DNA of 64,000 nt from Hyphomicrobiales bacterium (GTDB taxonomy: Bacteria > Pseudomonadota > Alphaproteobacteria > Rhizobiales > Rhizobiaceae), in assembly GCA_002400845.2 (NCBI GenBank), contig NVRK02000015.1:124001-188000 (forward strand). Direction: 5' to 3'. Position numbers and translations under genes: made by a program. Shown here one piece after another: positions 54,508 through 63,580 of this stretch (the stretch's first letter is position 1; every line of letters starts with the position of its first letter). The notes under the pieces were generated by a model. It was not told the DNA's origin. It searched no databases and was given only the letters and a program-made list of their open reading frames with translations.

Positions 54508-55195
54508 TTCACCACAAAAAATTCTAATATTAGGTGGCACAAAAGAAGCAGCGCAACTCGCTAAAACATTAGTTGCACAAGGTCACGATGTTACAACATC
54601 ACTCGCGGGCATAACCAATGCCCCAGCACCAGTAGAGGGTAAAGTACGAATTGGTGGATATTCTAAAGGTTTCATATCAGGTGCCATGGGACTTGCAGAA
54701 TACTTAGAAGATGAGTGTTTCGATCAGTTAATTGATGCCACACACCCCTTCGCCAAACAAATATCTGAGAACGCAATAATCGCGGCCAAAATGAGTAGTG
54801 TCCCACTTGAAATTAAAACCCGGTCTCCATGGTTAAAACATAAAAACGATTTGTGGATCGAAGTAACCAGTTTAGAAGAAGCCGTGAGTGTTATACCAAA
54901 AGACGCTAAGGTATTTCTAGCACTTGGTTCAAAATATATTGATGTGTTTGAAAGCCGGCCCGATGTTAATTTTATTGTACGCATGGTGGATGAACCCTAT
55001 CTGCCCTTGCGATTGGCAAAACATAAATTGATTTTAGGAAAACCATATACAAAAATAGAACAAGAAAAAGCACTCTTAATGGAACATAGCATTACATATC
55101 TAGTGTGCAGAAATTCAGGTGGAATTGGTTCTTATGCAAAAATAGAAGCGGCCCGAGAACTCAAAATTCCAGTAATTTTAATAATCCAAAACTAA
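54500..55195 (+). CDS. cobK: Precorrin-6A reductase CobK/CbiJ
   Basis: A 231-aa NAD(P)H-dependent reductase of the corrin ring. KILILGGTKEAAQLAKTL opens it; LIDATHPFAKQISENA and VCRNSGGIGSYAKIEAARELKIPV close it. The ATG at 54500 overlaps the end of cbiD and is preferred over 54485, which adds five residues within cbiD. It converges with cobM. Confidence 0.92.
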   Translation: MFDSPQKILILGGTKEAAQLAKTLVAQGHDVTTSLAGITNAPAPVEGKVRIGGYSKGFISGAMGLAEYLEDECFDQLIDATHPFAKQISENAIIAAKMSSVPLEIKTRSPWLKHKNDLWIEVTSLEEAVSVIPKDAKVFLALGSKYIDVFESRPDVNFIVRMVDEPYLPLRLAKHKLILGKPYTKIEQEKALLMEHSITYLVCRNSGGIGSYAKIEAARELKIPVILIIQN

Positions 55196-55244
55196 CGCTT
55201 AAATTCTTTTTACATCCACAAATTACAACTTATAAATATTGTAG

Positions 55245-56018
55245 CTATCGCGCTTTTTTCTTGCCCTTATTACGCAACACATGGGTATAATCTGGATTGT
55301 ATAAATCACTATCCCTAAAGTCAGCATTACCAAAAACTGGCCCCACCAAAATCAAAGCAGTTCGCGTAATCTTATTCGCTCGCACTTCTTTCTTCATGCC
55401 TGATAGCGTGGTCTTAATATACAATTCATCCGGCCATGTTGCACGATATGCAATTATCACAGGGCAATCTTCACCATAATAAGGCTCTAATGTATCACGC
55501 ACATAATCTAAATTTCGAATGGATAAATGTATCGCAAGTGTTGCGCGTGACTTACCCAAAATTTCCAAAGTTTCAAATTCTGGCATAGAAGACGCCTTCA
55601 TACCAGTGCGCGTAATAATAATTGTTTGCGCAATTTCTGGCAGGGTCAATTCAGTTTTTAATTTTGCAGCAACACCTGCAAAAGCTGGCACACCTGGCAC
55701 AACTTCATAGTCTATTTCAAGATCATCTAAGCGGCGCATTTGTTCCGCTGTCGCTCCATAAATAGATGGATCGCCAGAATGTACCCGTGCAACATCTAAG
55801 CCCTTTTCATGCGCTTTTTTTATCTCTTCTATAATCGCGTCTAAGTGCATTGGCGCTGTATCCACAACCAGTGCATCCTCAGGAGCAGCTTCAACAATTT
55901 CGATCGGTACTAACGATCCAGCGTATAAACAAACCTTGCAGCGCTCTACCAATTTTTGGCCGCGCACCGTTATAAGATCAGGCGCCCCTGGCCCTGCCCC
56001 AATAAAGTAAACTGTCAT
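55245..56018 (-). CDS. cobM: Precorrin-4 C11-methyltransferase CobM/CbiF
   Basis: A 257-aa SAM-dependent tetrapyrrole methyltransferase. FIGAGPGAPDLITVRGQK at the start and RVHSGDPSIYGATAEQ are the family signatures. It methylates C11 of precorrin-4 or its cobalt form. It overlaps the fused CbiG-CobJ gene by ATGA and ends 49 bp from the facing cobK. Confidence 0.95.
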   Translation of the reverse strand: MTVYFIGAGPGAPDLITVRGQKLVERCKVCLYAGSLVPIEIVEAAPEDALVVDTAPMHLDAIIEEIKKAHEKGLDVARVHSGDPSIYGATAEQMRRLDDLEIDYEVVPGVPAFAGVAAKLKTELTLPEIAQTIIITRTGMKASSMPEFETLEILGKSRATLAIHLSIRNLDYVRDTLEPYYGEDCPVIIAYRATWPDELYIKTTLSGMKKEVRANKITRTALILVGPVFGNADFRDSDLYNPDYTHVLRNKGKKKAR

Positions 56019-57886
56019 ATTTTTGTCTCGCCCTTAGAATTAATATTAGTGCCTACTTTTGCTGAATATCCGCGCGGTGTGTAAACCCAAGTCTTGCCAT
56101 CTCCAGTTTTAACGGTCTGTGTTTCACTAGACCCAACCACCACAACGGTCAGCATATCCACATCATCAATGTTTAATTCTTCAAGGGGAACTACGCGAAC
56201 TTTTTCTTCTGGCCTGCCAAGATTAGTTGCTAAAATAACAGGCGTATCTTTTGGGCGATGTTCAAGCAAAACATTTTTGGCATAAGCCAGTTGAGTACGA
56301 CGACGTTTAGATACAGGGTTATAAAACGCAATGACAAAATCACCTTCTGCAGCTGCCTTCACACGCATTTTAATGGCGTCCCATGGGGTCAATAAATCCG
56401 ACAATGAGATTGTACAAAAATCATGCCCTAACGGGGCACCAGCTCTAGCGGCGGCGGCTTGCAATGCAGAAATCCCAGGGGAAACAACAATTTCAATACG
56501 GTTGGCCGCATCGCTTAAACCACCATTTTTTAAAAGTTCAAATACCAACGTCGCCATGGCATAAATGCCAGCATCACCAGAACAAACAAGCGCAACATCT
56601 TTTCCCTCGCCAGCAAGTTCCATGGAATGGCGTACACGATCTTCTTCCTTACCAAGATCAAAATCATGCCTTACTTTTCCTTCACTAATTTGCGCGATTA
56701 GATCGAGATAAAGCGAATAACCAACAAGGTCCGTTGCTTCACCAATCATGCGTGAAACCTCTGGAGAGCGCCACGTTTCTTGGCCCGGTCCAATACCAAC
56801 AACAAATAATTTTCCGCGTTTTCTTGGCTTTTCACTCATTGTTCTATTTTCCGTTTCTTGCATATTTGGAACTTGCCCATCGCTCTTTTTAGCGATCGCA
56901 AGTGTAACTCTTTTTGATTTTTCTTTTGGTATTATTAGATCACTGTTCTGTCCAGCAGCGGCCAAAGCAGCGCCCTCTGCAACACCATGACAACCCACTT
57001 CGTTAAACACATACTCAGATGGATTTTTTAATCGTGGTGCCTCACGCTCCAATGTTTCAGCTTTGAAAAACCGCACTGGAATTTTGAAGTAATCAGCCAC
57101 TTCATGCAAAGCCGTTTCATCGGCCTTCACATCAATCGAATAAAGCCCTGCGAGTTGATTAGGTGATAAATTATTTTCGTTCAATATTTGTTCAACAAGC
57201 TCAATTGCTTCACTCGTTTCAGCGCCACGTTCACAGCCCATACCAAGCATCAAGTTTTCACGATAATAGACAAGGTCCAAAGCACTTGTTTCAACTTTTT
57301 TATCCGCAATAATCAGACGTACTTTTCCGCTATCAGATAGCTCAATCTTGCTGTTCTCAATCCAATCAGACACACCCACTAGCTTTGCTTTTTCACCAGC
57401 CAATAATGCCGCCATTACATCTTTTGCATTTTCAGGGTTAGCTAAAACATATCCCTTTGGCGGGTGGTCTAGCGCAATACCAAATCGCAAATCACCAGCA
57501 GTGGTAATCGCCGCATGACCAGATGTTAAGTCGGCAATTTTCTTTGCCAAATCATTCGCACCGTGATGCCCTCCCAGTAAGGGAACAACAGATGCGCCAT
57601 CTTCTGAGATTGCAATTACGGCTGGTTCGTTATGTTTATCGTTTAACAAAGGCCCAAGAATACGTATCAACGCACCACTTGCCATAACGGCAATAATGGG
57701 GTGCCCAGCTTTAAATGCCTTGCGTATTTCATCGCCAATTGAGGTTGTCAAAATATCAGCGTCACTCACGCGTGATTGCAGACCAATCAACTGTCCATTT
57801 AATAACTGACTGATTTTAGCACCAAGCACAGCGCCAGCTTTAGAAAGTGTAAAAATTTTGGGTTCAACATTATTCACCAGCATCAC
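56015..57886 (-). CDS. cobJ: Fusion of CbiG (cobalt-precorrin-5A hydrolase) and CobJ (precorrin-3B C17-methyltransferase)
   Basis: A 623-aa two-domain protein. Residues 1 to about 340 are CbiG-like: GALIRILGPLL, PLLGGHHGANDLA, LMLGMGCERGAET, and KIPVRFFKAETLE. Residues about 365-615 are CobJ: LFVVGIGPGQETWRSPEV, LVCSGDAGIYAMA and VVVVGSSETQTV. A Lys/Ser-rich linker joins them. CbiG opens the ring lactone of cobalt-precorrin-5A, and CobJ/CbiH methylates C17, so two neighbouring steps are linked. A full CbiG half points to the cobalt-first route. Start 57886 or 57883; both overlap cobI. Confidence 0.93.
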   Translation of the reverse strand: MMLVNNVEPKIFTLSKAGAVLGAKISQLLNGQLIGLQSRVSDADILTTSIGDEIRKAFKAGHPIIAVMASGALIRILGPLLNDKHNEPAVIAISEDGASVVPLLGGHHGANDLAKKIADLTSGHAAITTAGDLRFGIALDHPPKGYVLANPENAKDVMAALLAGEKAKLVGVSDWIENSKIELSDSGKVRLIIADKKVETSALDLVYYRENLMLGMGCERGAETSEAIELVEQILNENNLSPNQLAGLYSIDVKADETALHEVADYFKIPVRFFKAETLEREAPRLKNPSEYVFNEVGCHGVAEGAALAAAGQNSDLIIPKEKSKRVTLAIAKKSDGQVPNMQETENRTMSEKPRKRGKLFVVGIGPGQETWRSPEVSRMIGEATDLVGYSLYLDLIAQISEGKVRHDFDLGKEEDRVRHSMELAGEGKDVALVCSGDAGIYAMATLVFELLKNGGLSDAANRIEIVVSPGISALQAAAARAGAPLGHDFCTISLSDLLTPWDAIKMRVKAAAEGDFVIAFYNPVSKRRRTQLAYAKNVLLEHRPKDTPVILATNLGRPEEKVRVVPLEELNIDDVDMLTVVVVGSSETQTVKTGDGKTWVYTPRGYSAKVGTNINSKGETKI

Positions 57887-58631
57887 CTAAAGCATCTGGT
57901 GAAATTTGTGTTGGAACCTTTTGTTTCTGCACCCAGTTTTCAGCGCCTTTATAAATTAAGATAATTGAAAAATAAGGCGCTTTGCCAGCATCCACATCGC
58001 CAAGTGCTATTACTTGCTGATTTGGCAAAGTCACACGTTCTAAATATCCAGCATTATTAAGCAGTCCAGCCTTAGAAATTGTATCTCGAATACGATCAAA
58101 ATGACGTCCAACTTTAATGATAGCGGCCGCGTCACACATCTCTAATTGGGCAAGCATGGCTTCTTCATTCAAAGGCCCAGGAATAATAGTTAGCACATCA
58201 TTGCGCGCCGCAAGCGGTCGCTGAAGTGCGGCGGCAGATGCCATAAGCGATGAAATACCTGGAACAATTTCGACAGGAAATTTATCAGATAATCGTTCAA
58301 ACAAATACATGAAAGAGCCGTAGAAAAAAGGGTCTCCTTCACAAAGAACAACAACGTCTTCACCGCTCTTCAAATATTCTGCAATATCATCTGCCGCTTT
58401 ATCATATACATCTTGCGCAGGAAAACGTGCCACTCGCATCGGTACAATAATTTCTATTTCTGTTTGTTTAGGCGATAAATATTCCGCAACGATTGAACGC
58501 GCAAAACTGGGACCATCATCAGGGGCTGGATACGCAACGACTTTTGCAGATGTTAAAATACGATGCGCCTTTAAACTAATGAGTTCAGGGTCGCCCGGCC
58601 CAACACCAATGCCAAATAATGTACCACTCAT
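57870..58631 (-). CDS. cobI: Precorrin-2 C20-methyltransferase CobI/CbiL
   Basis: A 253-aa SAM-dependent methyltransferase. FGIGVGPGDPELISLKAHRI, VLCEGDPFFYGSFMY and PGISSLMASAAAL are conserved. It methylates C20 of precorrin-2 or its cobalt form. The ATG at 58631 begins one base after the cobL stop (TGATATG); an upstream in-frame ATG at 58643 lies within cobL. It overlaps the fused cobJ. Confidence 0.94.
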   Translation of the reverse strand: MSGTLFGIGVGPGDPELISLKAHRILTSAKVVAYPAPDDGPSFARSIVAEYLSPKQTEIEIIVPMRVARFPAQDVYDKAADDIAEYLKSGEDVVVLCEGDPFFYGSFMYLFERLSDKFPVEIVPGISSLMASAAALQRPLAARNDVLTIIPGPLNEEAMLAQLEMCDAAAIIKVGRHFDRIRDTISKAGLLNNAGYLERVTLPNQQVIALGDVDAGKAPYFSIILIYKGAENWVQKQKVPTQISPDALGDAGE

Positions 58632-58632
58632 A

Positions 58633-59850
58633 TCACGCCCCAATCGCTTGGGGCTTTGTCACGGCCCATTGCATTACGCTCATAGCTGGCTTCATTGCAT
58701 TAAACCGACCTATACCAACCGCCTCGCTAACTGAAATCCTATCCAACGAGCCACCATATTTAGCATGAAGCGAAACAAGCGTTGCTTCACTTTCTAGCGT
58801 CACAGCATTCGCAACCAAGCGCCCTCCTTCGCGCAGGCTGTTCCAGGCCACATCAAATAATTTATCAGAATTTATACCGCCGCCAATAAAAATTGCATCA
58901 GGTGTTGGCAAATCTTGTAAAGCTTGCGGCGCAGAGCCTTCAATTTGTTGCAAGTTAGGAGTGCCTAAGATAATTGAATTTTTATCAATCATTGCACTGC
59001 GCTCTTCATTCGCTTCAATCGCAATTGCTCGCGCACCGCGCGCACCGCGCATCCATTCTATCGCCACAGAACCGCACCCAGCACCAACATCCCATAACAA
59101 AGCGTCTTGGTATGGGCGCAATTGAGAAATACTCGCGGATCGAATGACCCGTTTTGTTAGCTGCCCGTCATGCTCAAAAGCTTCATCAGGCAGCCCGCCT
59201 GTGCGGCCATAATATTTAGCACCTTTTCCAGCCACACATTTAACAGCAAGTGTATGAAAATCTGGAACCACATGCTTCCAATCTTTAGCCAGCGCCTCAA
59301 AGCGTTGCTCTTTGTCGCCACCCAAATGAGCAAGCACTGTAAGTTCGCTGTTACCAAAACCACGCGCCAATAACAAATTAGCAACAGCCTTTGGCGAAGT
59401 GTTGTCTTTTGTTAAAATTAACAATTGAACGTTAGGCGCAACATAGGGAACGATTTGCTCAACAGCGCGCCCATGTATGGTAAGTGTATCGCAATTTGCA
59501 ATGCGCCACCCCATACGTATAGCCGCCCATTGAAAAGCTGAAACCTGCGGGTAGATTTTCATTTCATCAAAAGAAAATTCATTGTTAAACTTTGAGCCAA
59601 CAGAATACCAAAGCGGATCACCAGTTACTAATACAACAACAGATTTACCTTTATGGGTTTTGATTGTTTCCACCATTGCATTAAAAGGCGAAGGCCAATT
59701 CACACGCTCCGCATCAATTTCTTTTGTTAATTCATGGTGACGTTTCCCACCAACAATTACATCAGATTTTGCTAACGCTAGAAGGGCTTCTTTCGACAAG
59801 CCTGCAATGCCATCTTCGCCAATGCCAATGATATGTAACCAAGCGGTCAT
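58633..59850 (-). CDS. cobL: Precorrin-6Y C5,15-methyltransferase CobL (CbiE-CbiT fusion)
   Basis: A 405-aa bifunctional enzyme. The N-terminal CbiE domain starts WLHIIGIGEDGIAGLSKEAL and has VLVTGDPLWYSVG; the C-terminal CbiT domain has the SAM site LLWDVGAGCGSVAIEWMRG. It methylates C5 and C15 and decarboxylates the ring. The ATG at 59850 overlaps the cobH stop by one base (TAATG); the ATG at 59898 extends into cobH and is not required. Confidence 0.95.
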   Translation of the reverse strand: MTAWLHIIGIGEDGIAGLSKEALLALAKSDVIVGGKRHHELTKEIDAERVNWPSPFNAMVETIKTHKGKSVVVLVTGDPLWYSVGSKFNNEFSFDEMKIYPQVSAFQWAAIRMGWRIANCDTLTIHGRAVEQIVPYVAPNVQLLILTKDNTSPKAVANLLLARGFGNSELTVLAHLGGDKEQRFEALAKDWKHVVPDFHTLAVKCVAGKGAKYYGRTGGLPDEAFEHDGQLTKRVIRSASISQLRPYQDALLWDVGAGCGSVAIEWMRGARGARAIAIEANEERSAMIDKNSIILGTPNLQQIEGSAPQALQDLPTPDAIFIGGGINSDKLFDVAWNSLREGGRLVANAVTLESEATLVSLHAKYGGSLDRISVSEAVGIGRFNAMKPAMSVMQWAVTKPQAIGA

Positions 59851-60488
59851 TAATTTGTTTCCTGTGCTAAAAAGGAAAGTGCATTCACAACAGAACAAGC
59901 CATGGCACTGCCACCTCGCCTACCTTTAACTGTGATAAAGGGGATGCCACGCGAATTTTTAATCAACTCATTTTTAGATTCAACAACACTGACAAAACCA
60001 ACAGGAATACCAATGATTAAAGCTGGTTTTGGTGCGCCCAAATCTATGCGTTCTAAAATTCTAAAAAGCGCAGTTGGCGCATTGCCAATAACCACGATTG
60101 AACCAGCCAATCGCTCGTCCCAAAAATCAACACCAGCAGCAGTGCGCGTTGTGCTTTTTGCTTTGCCAAATTCTGCCGCACGTGGATCGTTAAGCGTGCA
60201 AAGTGTCTCGCAACCAAATGGCAAGTTTTTTTCAATAATACCCGAGCGAACCATTTCAACATCGCAAAAAACAGCACAGCCATCTTTAAGTGCGTCAACA
60301 CCAATCTCAGCCGCGCCTTTACTAAATTCTAAATCATCAACCACATCTACCATGCCACAAGAATGGACAAGCCGCACTGCAACACGTTGCATTGCATCAG
60401 GTAAATTATCCAACACGGCTTCACGCTCAACAGTCGCAAAAGACTGGCGATAAATCTCAGCAGGATCTTTGATGTAATCAAAGGTCAT
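59850..60488 (-). CDS. cobH: Precorrin-8X methylmutase CobH/CbiC
   Basis: A 212-aa enzyme that moves a methyl from C11 to C12. VHSCGMVDVVDDLEFS contains the catalytic His; FCDVEMVRSGI and IIGIPVGFVSVVESKNEL are conserved. It follows cbiX by five bases and overlaps cobL by one. The order cbiX-cobH-cobL-cobI-cobJ-cobM makes one transcript. Confidence 0.95.
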   Translation of the reverse strand: MTFDYIKDPAEIYRQSFATVEREAVLDNLPDAMQRVAVRLVHSCGMVDVVDDLEFSKGAAEIGVDALKDGCAVFCDVEMVRSGIIEKNLPFGCETLCTLNDPRAAEFGKAKSTTRTAAGVDFWDERLAGSIVVIGNAPTALFRILERIDLGAPKPALIIGIPVGFVSVVESKNELIKNSRGIPFITVKGRRGGSAMACSVVNALSFLAQETN

Positions 60489-60493
60489 AGAAT

Positions 60494-61627
60494 CTACTTC
60501 TTCTCCACATTTTTAATCATAGATTTTGGGCCAAGCGGATGATCTGCATGGGGGTATGGATGATGATGATGCCCATCATTATTATGTTCATGTGAGTGAT
60601 CGCGGTTATGCTCATGATCTGATGAATGGTCATGAAGTGGTGTCCACGGTAAATCATGTTCTTTACAAAATGCCTCCTCACGGCAAGAGGCATCACAGTC
60701 CCCTTTACACGGACAATCTTCTAAACCGCCGCCAATGCCTTCAACATGGTGATGATGACTTTCTTGCGGCAGGCCAATTTGGTCTTCAAACCCCAAAACC
60801 TGATCGCGATATTTGCACATCTGGCAATTCATCACGGCTCTGCCATCTAAAATATCTTGCAAGCGATCTTCAAACGTATCCAGCACCAATGGGTGATTAG
60901 AAAGATAGCCAGCTTTTACAAATTCAACATTAGGATGCCGCGCCGCAACATCATCTGTGTAATTAAATATGCGCTTAATCAAAACGCCCGTGAATAGAAA
61001 ATACGGGAACACAATTATGCGTTTATAACCAAGTTTAGCCGCATGTTCTAACCCTGGCTCAACCAAAGGAAAGGTAACGCCCGAATAACAAGTTTCGGCC
61101 CAACCAAACCCCATGCCCTCCCAAAGCATGCGCGTAATTTTACTTACATTAGAATTTGCATCGGGATCAGACGAACCGCGCCCAACCACCATTAGCAATG
61201 TTTCATGGCGTGACACTGCTTTGCCATTTTCTTTATCAGCTTCAACAATTGCTTCTTCAATACGATGAGAAGCCGCCTTAATCATTTTAAGATCAACGCC
61301 TAACTCAGAACCATATTCAATCGACATTTCGAGATTAGCCGCTTGATACGTATTCAGCACAGATGGAATATCGTTCTTGGCATGACCTGCGGCAAACAAC
61401 ATTCCTGGCACTGCCAAAACGCGCTTTATACCGCGCTCTTTTAAGCGGTCTAAGCCAGAATGGATCACTGGATTGCAAAATTCTAAATAGCCATATTCAA
61501 TGGCATATTCTGGGTAACGCTCTTTCAAGCCTTCAGAAAGCGTTGCAAACTCTTTGGCTGCATTTTGGTTGCGACTGCCATGGCCACAAATCATGATGCC
61601 TGTATCTTTTGGAAGTTTAAGACCCAT
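60494..61627 (-). CDS. cbiX: Sirohydrochlorin cobaltochelatase CbiX with metal-binding tail
   Basis: A 377-aa class-II chelatase. His16 in ICGHGSRN and a His in LAVPGMLFAAGHAKNDIP are the metal site; the second half repeats the fold (LMVVGRGSSDPDANS, FPYFLFTGVLIKRI). The last 115 residues add Cys motifs (NCQMCKY, then DCPCKGDCDASCREEAFC) that could hold an iron-sulfur cluster, and a His-rich stretch (HDHSSDHEHNRDHSHEHNN). It inserts cobalt early. The His tail may store or deliver metal. The start overlaps the preceding stop by one base. Confidence 0.95.
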   Translation of the reverse strand: MGLKLPKDTGIMICGHGSRNQNAAKEFATLSEGLKERYPEYAIEYGYLEFCNPVIHSGLDRLKERGIKRVLAVPGMLFAAGHAKNDIPSVLNTYQAANLEMSIEYGSELGVDLKMIKAASHRIEEAIVEADKENGKAVSRHETLLMVVGRGSSDPDANSNVSKITRMLWEGMGFGWAETCYSGVTFPLVEPGLEHAAKLGYKRIIVFPYFLFTGVLIKRIFNYTDDVAARHPNVEFVKAGYLSNHPLVLDTFEDRLQDILDGRAVMNCQMCKYRDQVLGFEDQIGLPQESHHHHVEGIGGGLEDCPCKGDCDASCREEAFCKEHDLPWTPLHDHSSDHEHNRDHSHEHNNDGHHHHPYPHADHPLGPKSMIKNVEKK

Positions 61628-61884
61628 TACGCAGTAGCTCCTTCAATGTCACCATCAGCTAAATCTTCAGCTTCATTTTCATCTTGATTGCCAAAGGCAT
61701 CTTCATCTTTTGATTTTTTTCCAAGCAAAGCACCCAAACCAGCAATCGCAATGCCAGCCCCAATGGCAATCCAATGACCATGGCCTGCAAGTTCGCCCAC
61801 ATGCCCCAAATGCGCAAAGGCATTATATGGCAAAGCAAAAACAACCAGTGAAAATATAGATAGTGAAAATAAAATAGCTCGCAC
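61627..61884 (-). CDS. Small membrane protein at the head of the cob operon (DUF6732-like)
   Basis: An 85-aa protein. A signal-like segment (VRAILFSLSIFSLVVFALPYNAFA) is followed by HLGHVGELAGHGHW, four histidines in 14 residues, and a membrane segment of Gly/Ala/Ile, then an acidic tail (DEDAFGNQDENEAEDLADGD). I start it at a GTG (61884): GGAG lies six bases upstream. The open frame continues to 61971 but with a Cys/Phe-rich unlikely start. The His and acidic motifs suggest cobalt handling beside CbiX; that is inference. Similar small proteins occur beside cob genes in other alphaproteobacteria as I recall (DUF6732). Confidence 0.75.
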   Translation of the reverse strand: MRAILFSLSIFSLVVFALPYNAFAHLGHVGELAGHGHWIAIGAGIAIAGLGALLGKKSKDEDAFGNQDENEAEDLADGDIEGATA

Positions 61885-61941
61885 GACTTTCTCCGCTTTT
61901 TTTAAAACGCCACAAAAGTCTAAAACCGAAGATGAGCAAAA

Positions 61942-62105
61942 GGTGCCGCAAAAATGTTCACAAAAGAACATTTAAAAAAAGGGCAATAATCGCTGACAGC
62001 TTTGGACTTAGTTCCCTAAATGGGTCAACCGCACCAAAATCGGTCTCAGCCTCTTGTCACAAACATCAGCAAAACTGTCGCTCGATCAAGGCACCGTCAA
62101 TATGT
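61942..62105 (-). ncRNA. Structured leader RNA of the cob operon, class unknown
   Basis: Between a plausible promoter and the first cob-operon gene lies a 165-base leader. On the minus strand, GGTGCC near its start pairs with GGCACC near its end (plus-strand 62090-62095 and 61942-61947). GACAGTTTTG pairs with CAAAGCTGTC (62070-62079 with 61995-62004) over ten pairs including a G-U that would be a mismatch on the plus strand. Inside, TTAG-GGAA-CTAA forms a GNRA-type hairpin, followed by a T-rich run and an AAATGTTC/GAACATTT hairpin (61952-61973). Position suggests a cobalamin riboswitch, but I cannot find its B12-box or the usual core, so the class is left open. Confidence 0.5.
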
Positions 62106-62111
62106 CTCTTA

Positions 62112-62138
62112 TCTATATTGCTGACATCAAAGCGTCAA
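62112..62138 (-). promoter_or_regulatory. Candidate promoter of the cob operon leader
   Basis: On the minus strand TTGACG (plus 62133-62138) and TATAGA (62112-62117) are spaced by 15 bases, slightly short of ideal. A start near 62105 would fall just ahead of the structured leader, which fits well. A TAGATA with a 17-base spacer is the other choice for the -10. Confidence 0.4.
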
Positions 62139-62199
62139 ACAAAATCACGTAAATCGACAACTAAAATTATCACATTAATGCGCATGTAATTTTACATAC

Positions 62200-62652
62200 T
62201 TACGAATTACGAGCCAGCGTAATTTCATTAGTAATATCGTCAGCCGTAAGACCAAGATTTTGAGCAGTACGCCTTATCAGTTCTACTTCATTACGGTGCA
62301 ATTCATCATCAGATTTGGCTATTTCAAGCATATGCACCAACAGCGTTCTTTTACGCTCAATTGGCAATTCAGCAAACATCGCCGCCGCATCCCAAGAGCT
62401 GGTTTCATATCCAAAATCTTTGAGATATTGAATAACTTCTGGAATGTCTTTTTCTTCGATACCAAATGTTGAAATACAAAGCCTCTTAAATACTTCTTTT
62501 TCTTGTTCTTTTAATTCACCATCAGCAAACATCATGCGCACCAACAAGATTAATTCAGACGTTAATTGCAAATCATCTGAAACTTTTAAAACCGAAGGGT
62601 TGGCACCCAAAAATCGATTAAAATTATCCATCCAATTGTCTGTCATAAGCAT
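62200..62652 (-). CDS. TerB-family (tellurite-resistance-like) cytoplasmic protein
   Basis: A 150-aa all-helical protein. FADGELKEQEKEVFKRLC and AKSDDELHRNEVELIRRTAQ contain the acidic helix-loop motifs (D-G-E and D-D-E) that define TerB-like proteins and bind metal. Function is uncertain; members are linked to tellurite and envelope stress. It has start choices at 62652 and 62646. It is upstream of the cob operon leader on the same strand, but its own transcript may end before it. Confidence 0.83.
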   Translation of the reverse strand: MLMTDNWMDNFNRFLGANPSVLKVSDDLQLTSELILLVRMMFADGELKEQEKEVFKRLCISTFGIEEKDIPEVIQYLKDFGYETSSWDAAAMFAELPIERKRTLLVHMLEIAKSDDELHRNEVELIRRTAQNLGLTADDITNEITLARNS

Positions 62653-62799
62653 CGCCTTTTATTGAGTGTCTGATTCCTTACAGCATACACCAACCCATGA
62701 AATAACGAGAAACAAATTACAACCACAAATCAAACCACTTGAGCCGAATTAAAAAATCATGCCATAAGCAAGCATCTTATCATTACTAAAAGACAAAAC

Positions 62800-63570
62800 A
62801 TGATTGATGCCACCACACTCCATTCTCTATTTGATAGTACATTATTACTATTAGCGTTGGCTGGGTTTTTGGCTGGTTTTATAGACAGCATAGCTGGCGG
62901 TGGTGGGTTGATAACAATACCAGCCTTAATATTATCTGGCATGAACCCAATCACCGCACTTGGTACAAATAAATTGCAAGGCCTTTTTGGATCAGCCACC
63001 GCAACCATTGCTTACGCACGCGGCGGCCATGTAGATTTAAAGAAACAAATACCTTCTGCGCTTTTATCATGTTTAGGGGCGGCAATTGGTGCTTACACGG
63101 CAACACTCATTTCGCCAAAATGGTTCGTAACTATTTTACCATTCATTCTTATTGCAATTGCGCTATATTTTGCATTCAAACGCGATTTAAGCGATGCAGA
63201 TAAACAAGCACGATTAACCCCATTCATTTTTGCCGCTACTATGGTCCCAATCATCGGTTTTTATGATGGTATTTTTGGCCCAGGCACAGGTTCGTTCTTC
63301 ATGCTCGCATTTGTTTCTTTAGCTGGATATGGCGTTTTAAAAGCCACCGCTCATACAAAACTCTTAAACTTTGCCTCTAATTTTGGCGCCTTCATAATCT
63401 TCATTGGCTTTGGCGCTATTAATTGGAAAATCGGCATTGTCATGGGGGTGATGCAAATTGTTGGGGCAAAGTTAGGCGCAAATCTAGCGATGAAAAACGG
63501 TTCGAAAATAATCAAACCGCTCTTAGTTATTACCTGCACAGCTTTAGCCATTAAATTGCTAATGGATTAA
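62800..63570 (+). CDS. TauE/SafE-family (TSUP) permease
   Basis: A 256-aa membrane protein with about eight hydrophobic segments. LAGFLAGFIDSIAGGGGLITIP is the hallmark first segment and FYDGIFGPGTGSFF the second. TSUP proteins move sulfur-containing anions such as sulfite or sulfoacetate. The direction and substrate are unknown. It converges with cobO ten bases away. Confidence 0.9.
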   Translation: MIDATTLHSLFDSTLLLLALAGFLAGFIDSIAGGGGLITIPALILSGMNPITALGTNKLQGLFGSATATIAYARGGHVDLKKQIPSALLSCLGAAIGAYTATLISPKWFVTILPFILIAIALYFAFKRDLSDADKQARLTPFIFAATMVPIIGFYDGIFGPGTGSFFMLAFVSLAGYGVLKATAHTKLLNFASNFGAFIIFIGFGAINWKIGIVMGVMQIVGAKLGANLAMKNGSKIIKPLLVITCTALAIKLLMD

Positions 63571-63580
63571 AACTAACCAA

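Noticed and set aside
59902-60453. 183-aa open frame antisense to cobH
   Set aside because: Shadow of cobH; no motif.
61981-62120. Known cobalamin or thiamine riboswitch in the cob leader
   Set aside because: GGTGCC, CTGAGA and GGGAA words occur, but the cobalamin B12-box and GCTGCCCCCGCAAC core and the thiamine ACC(C)..GAACCTGA core are missing, so neither class can be claimed.
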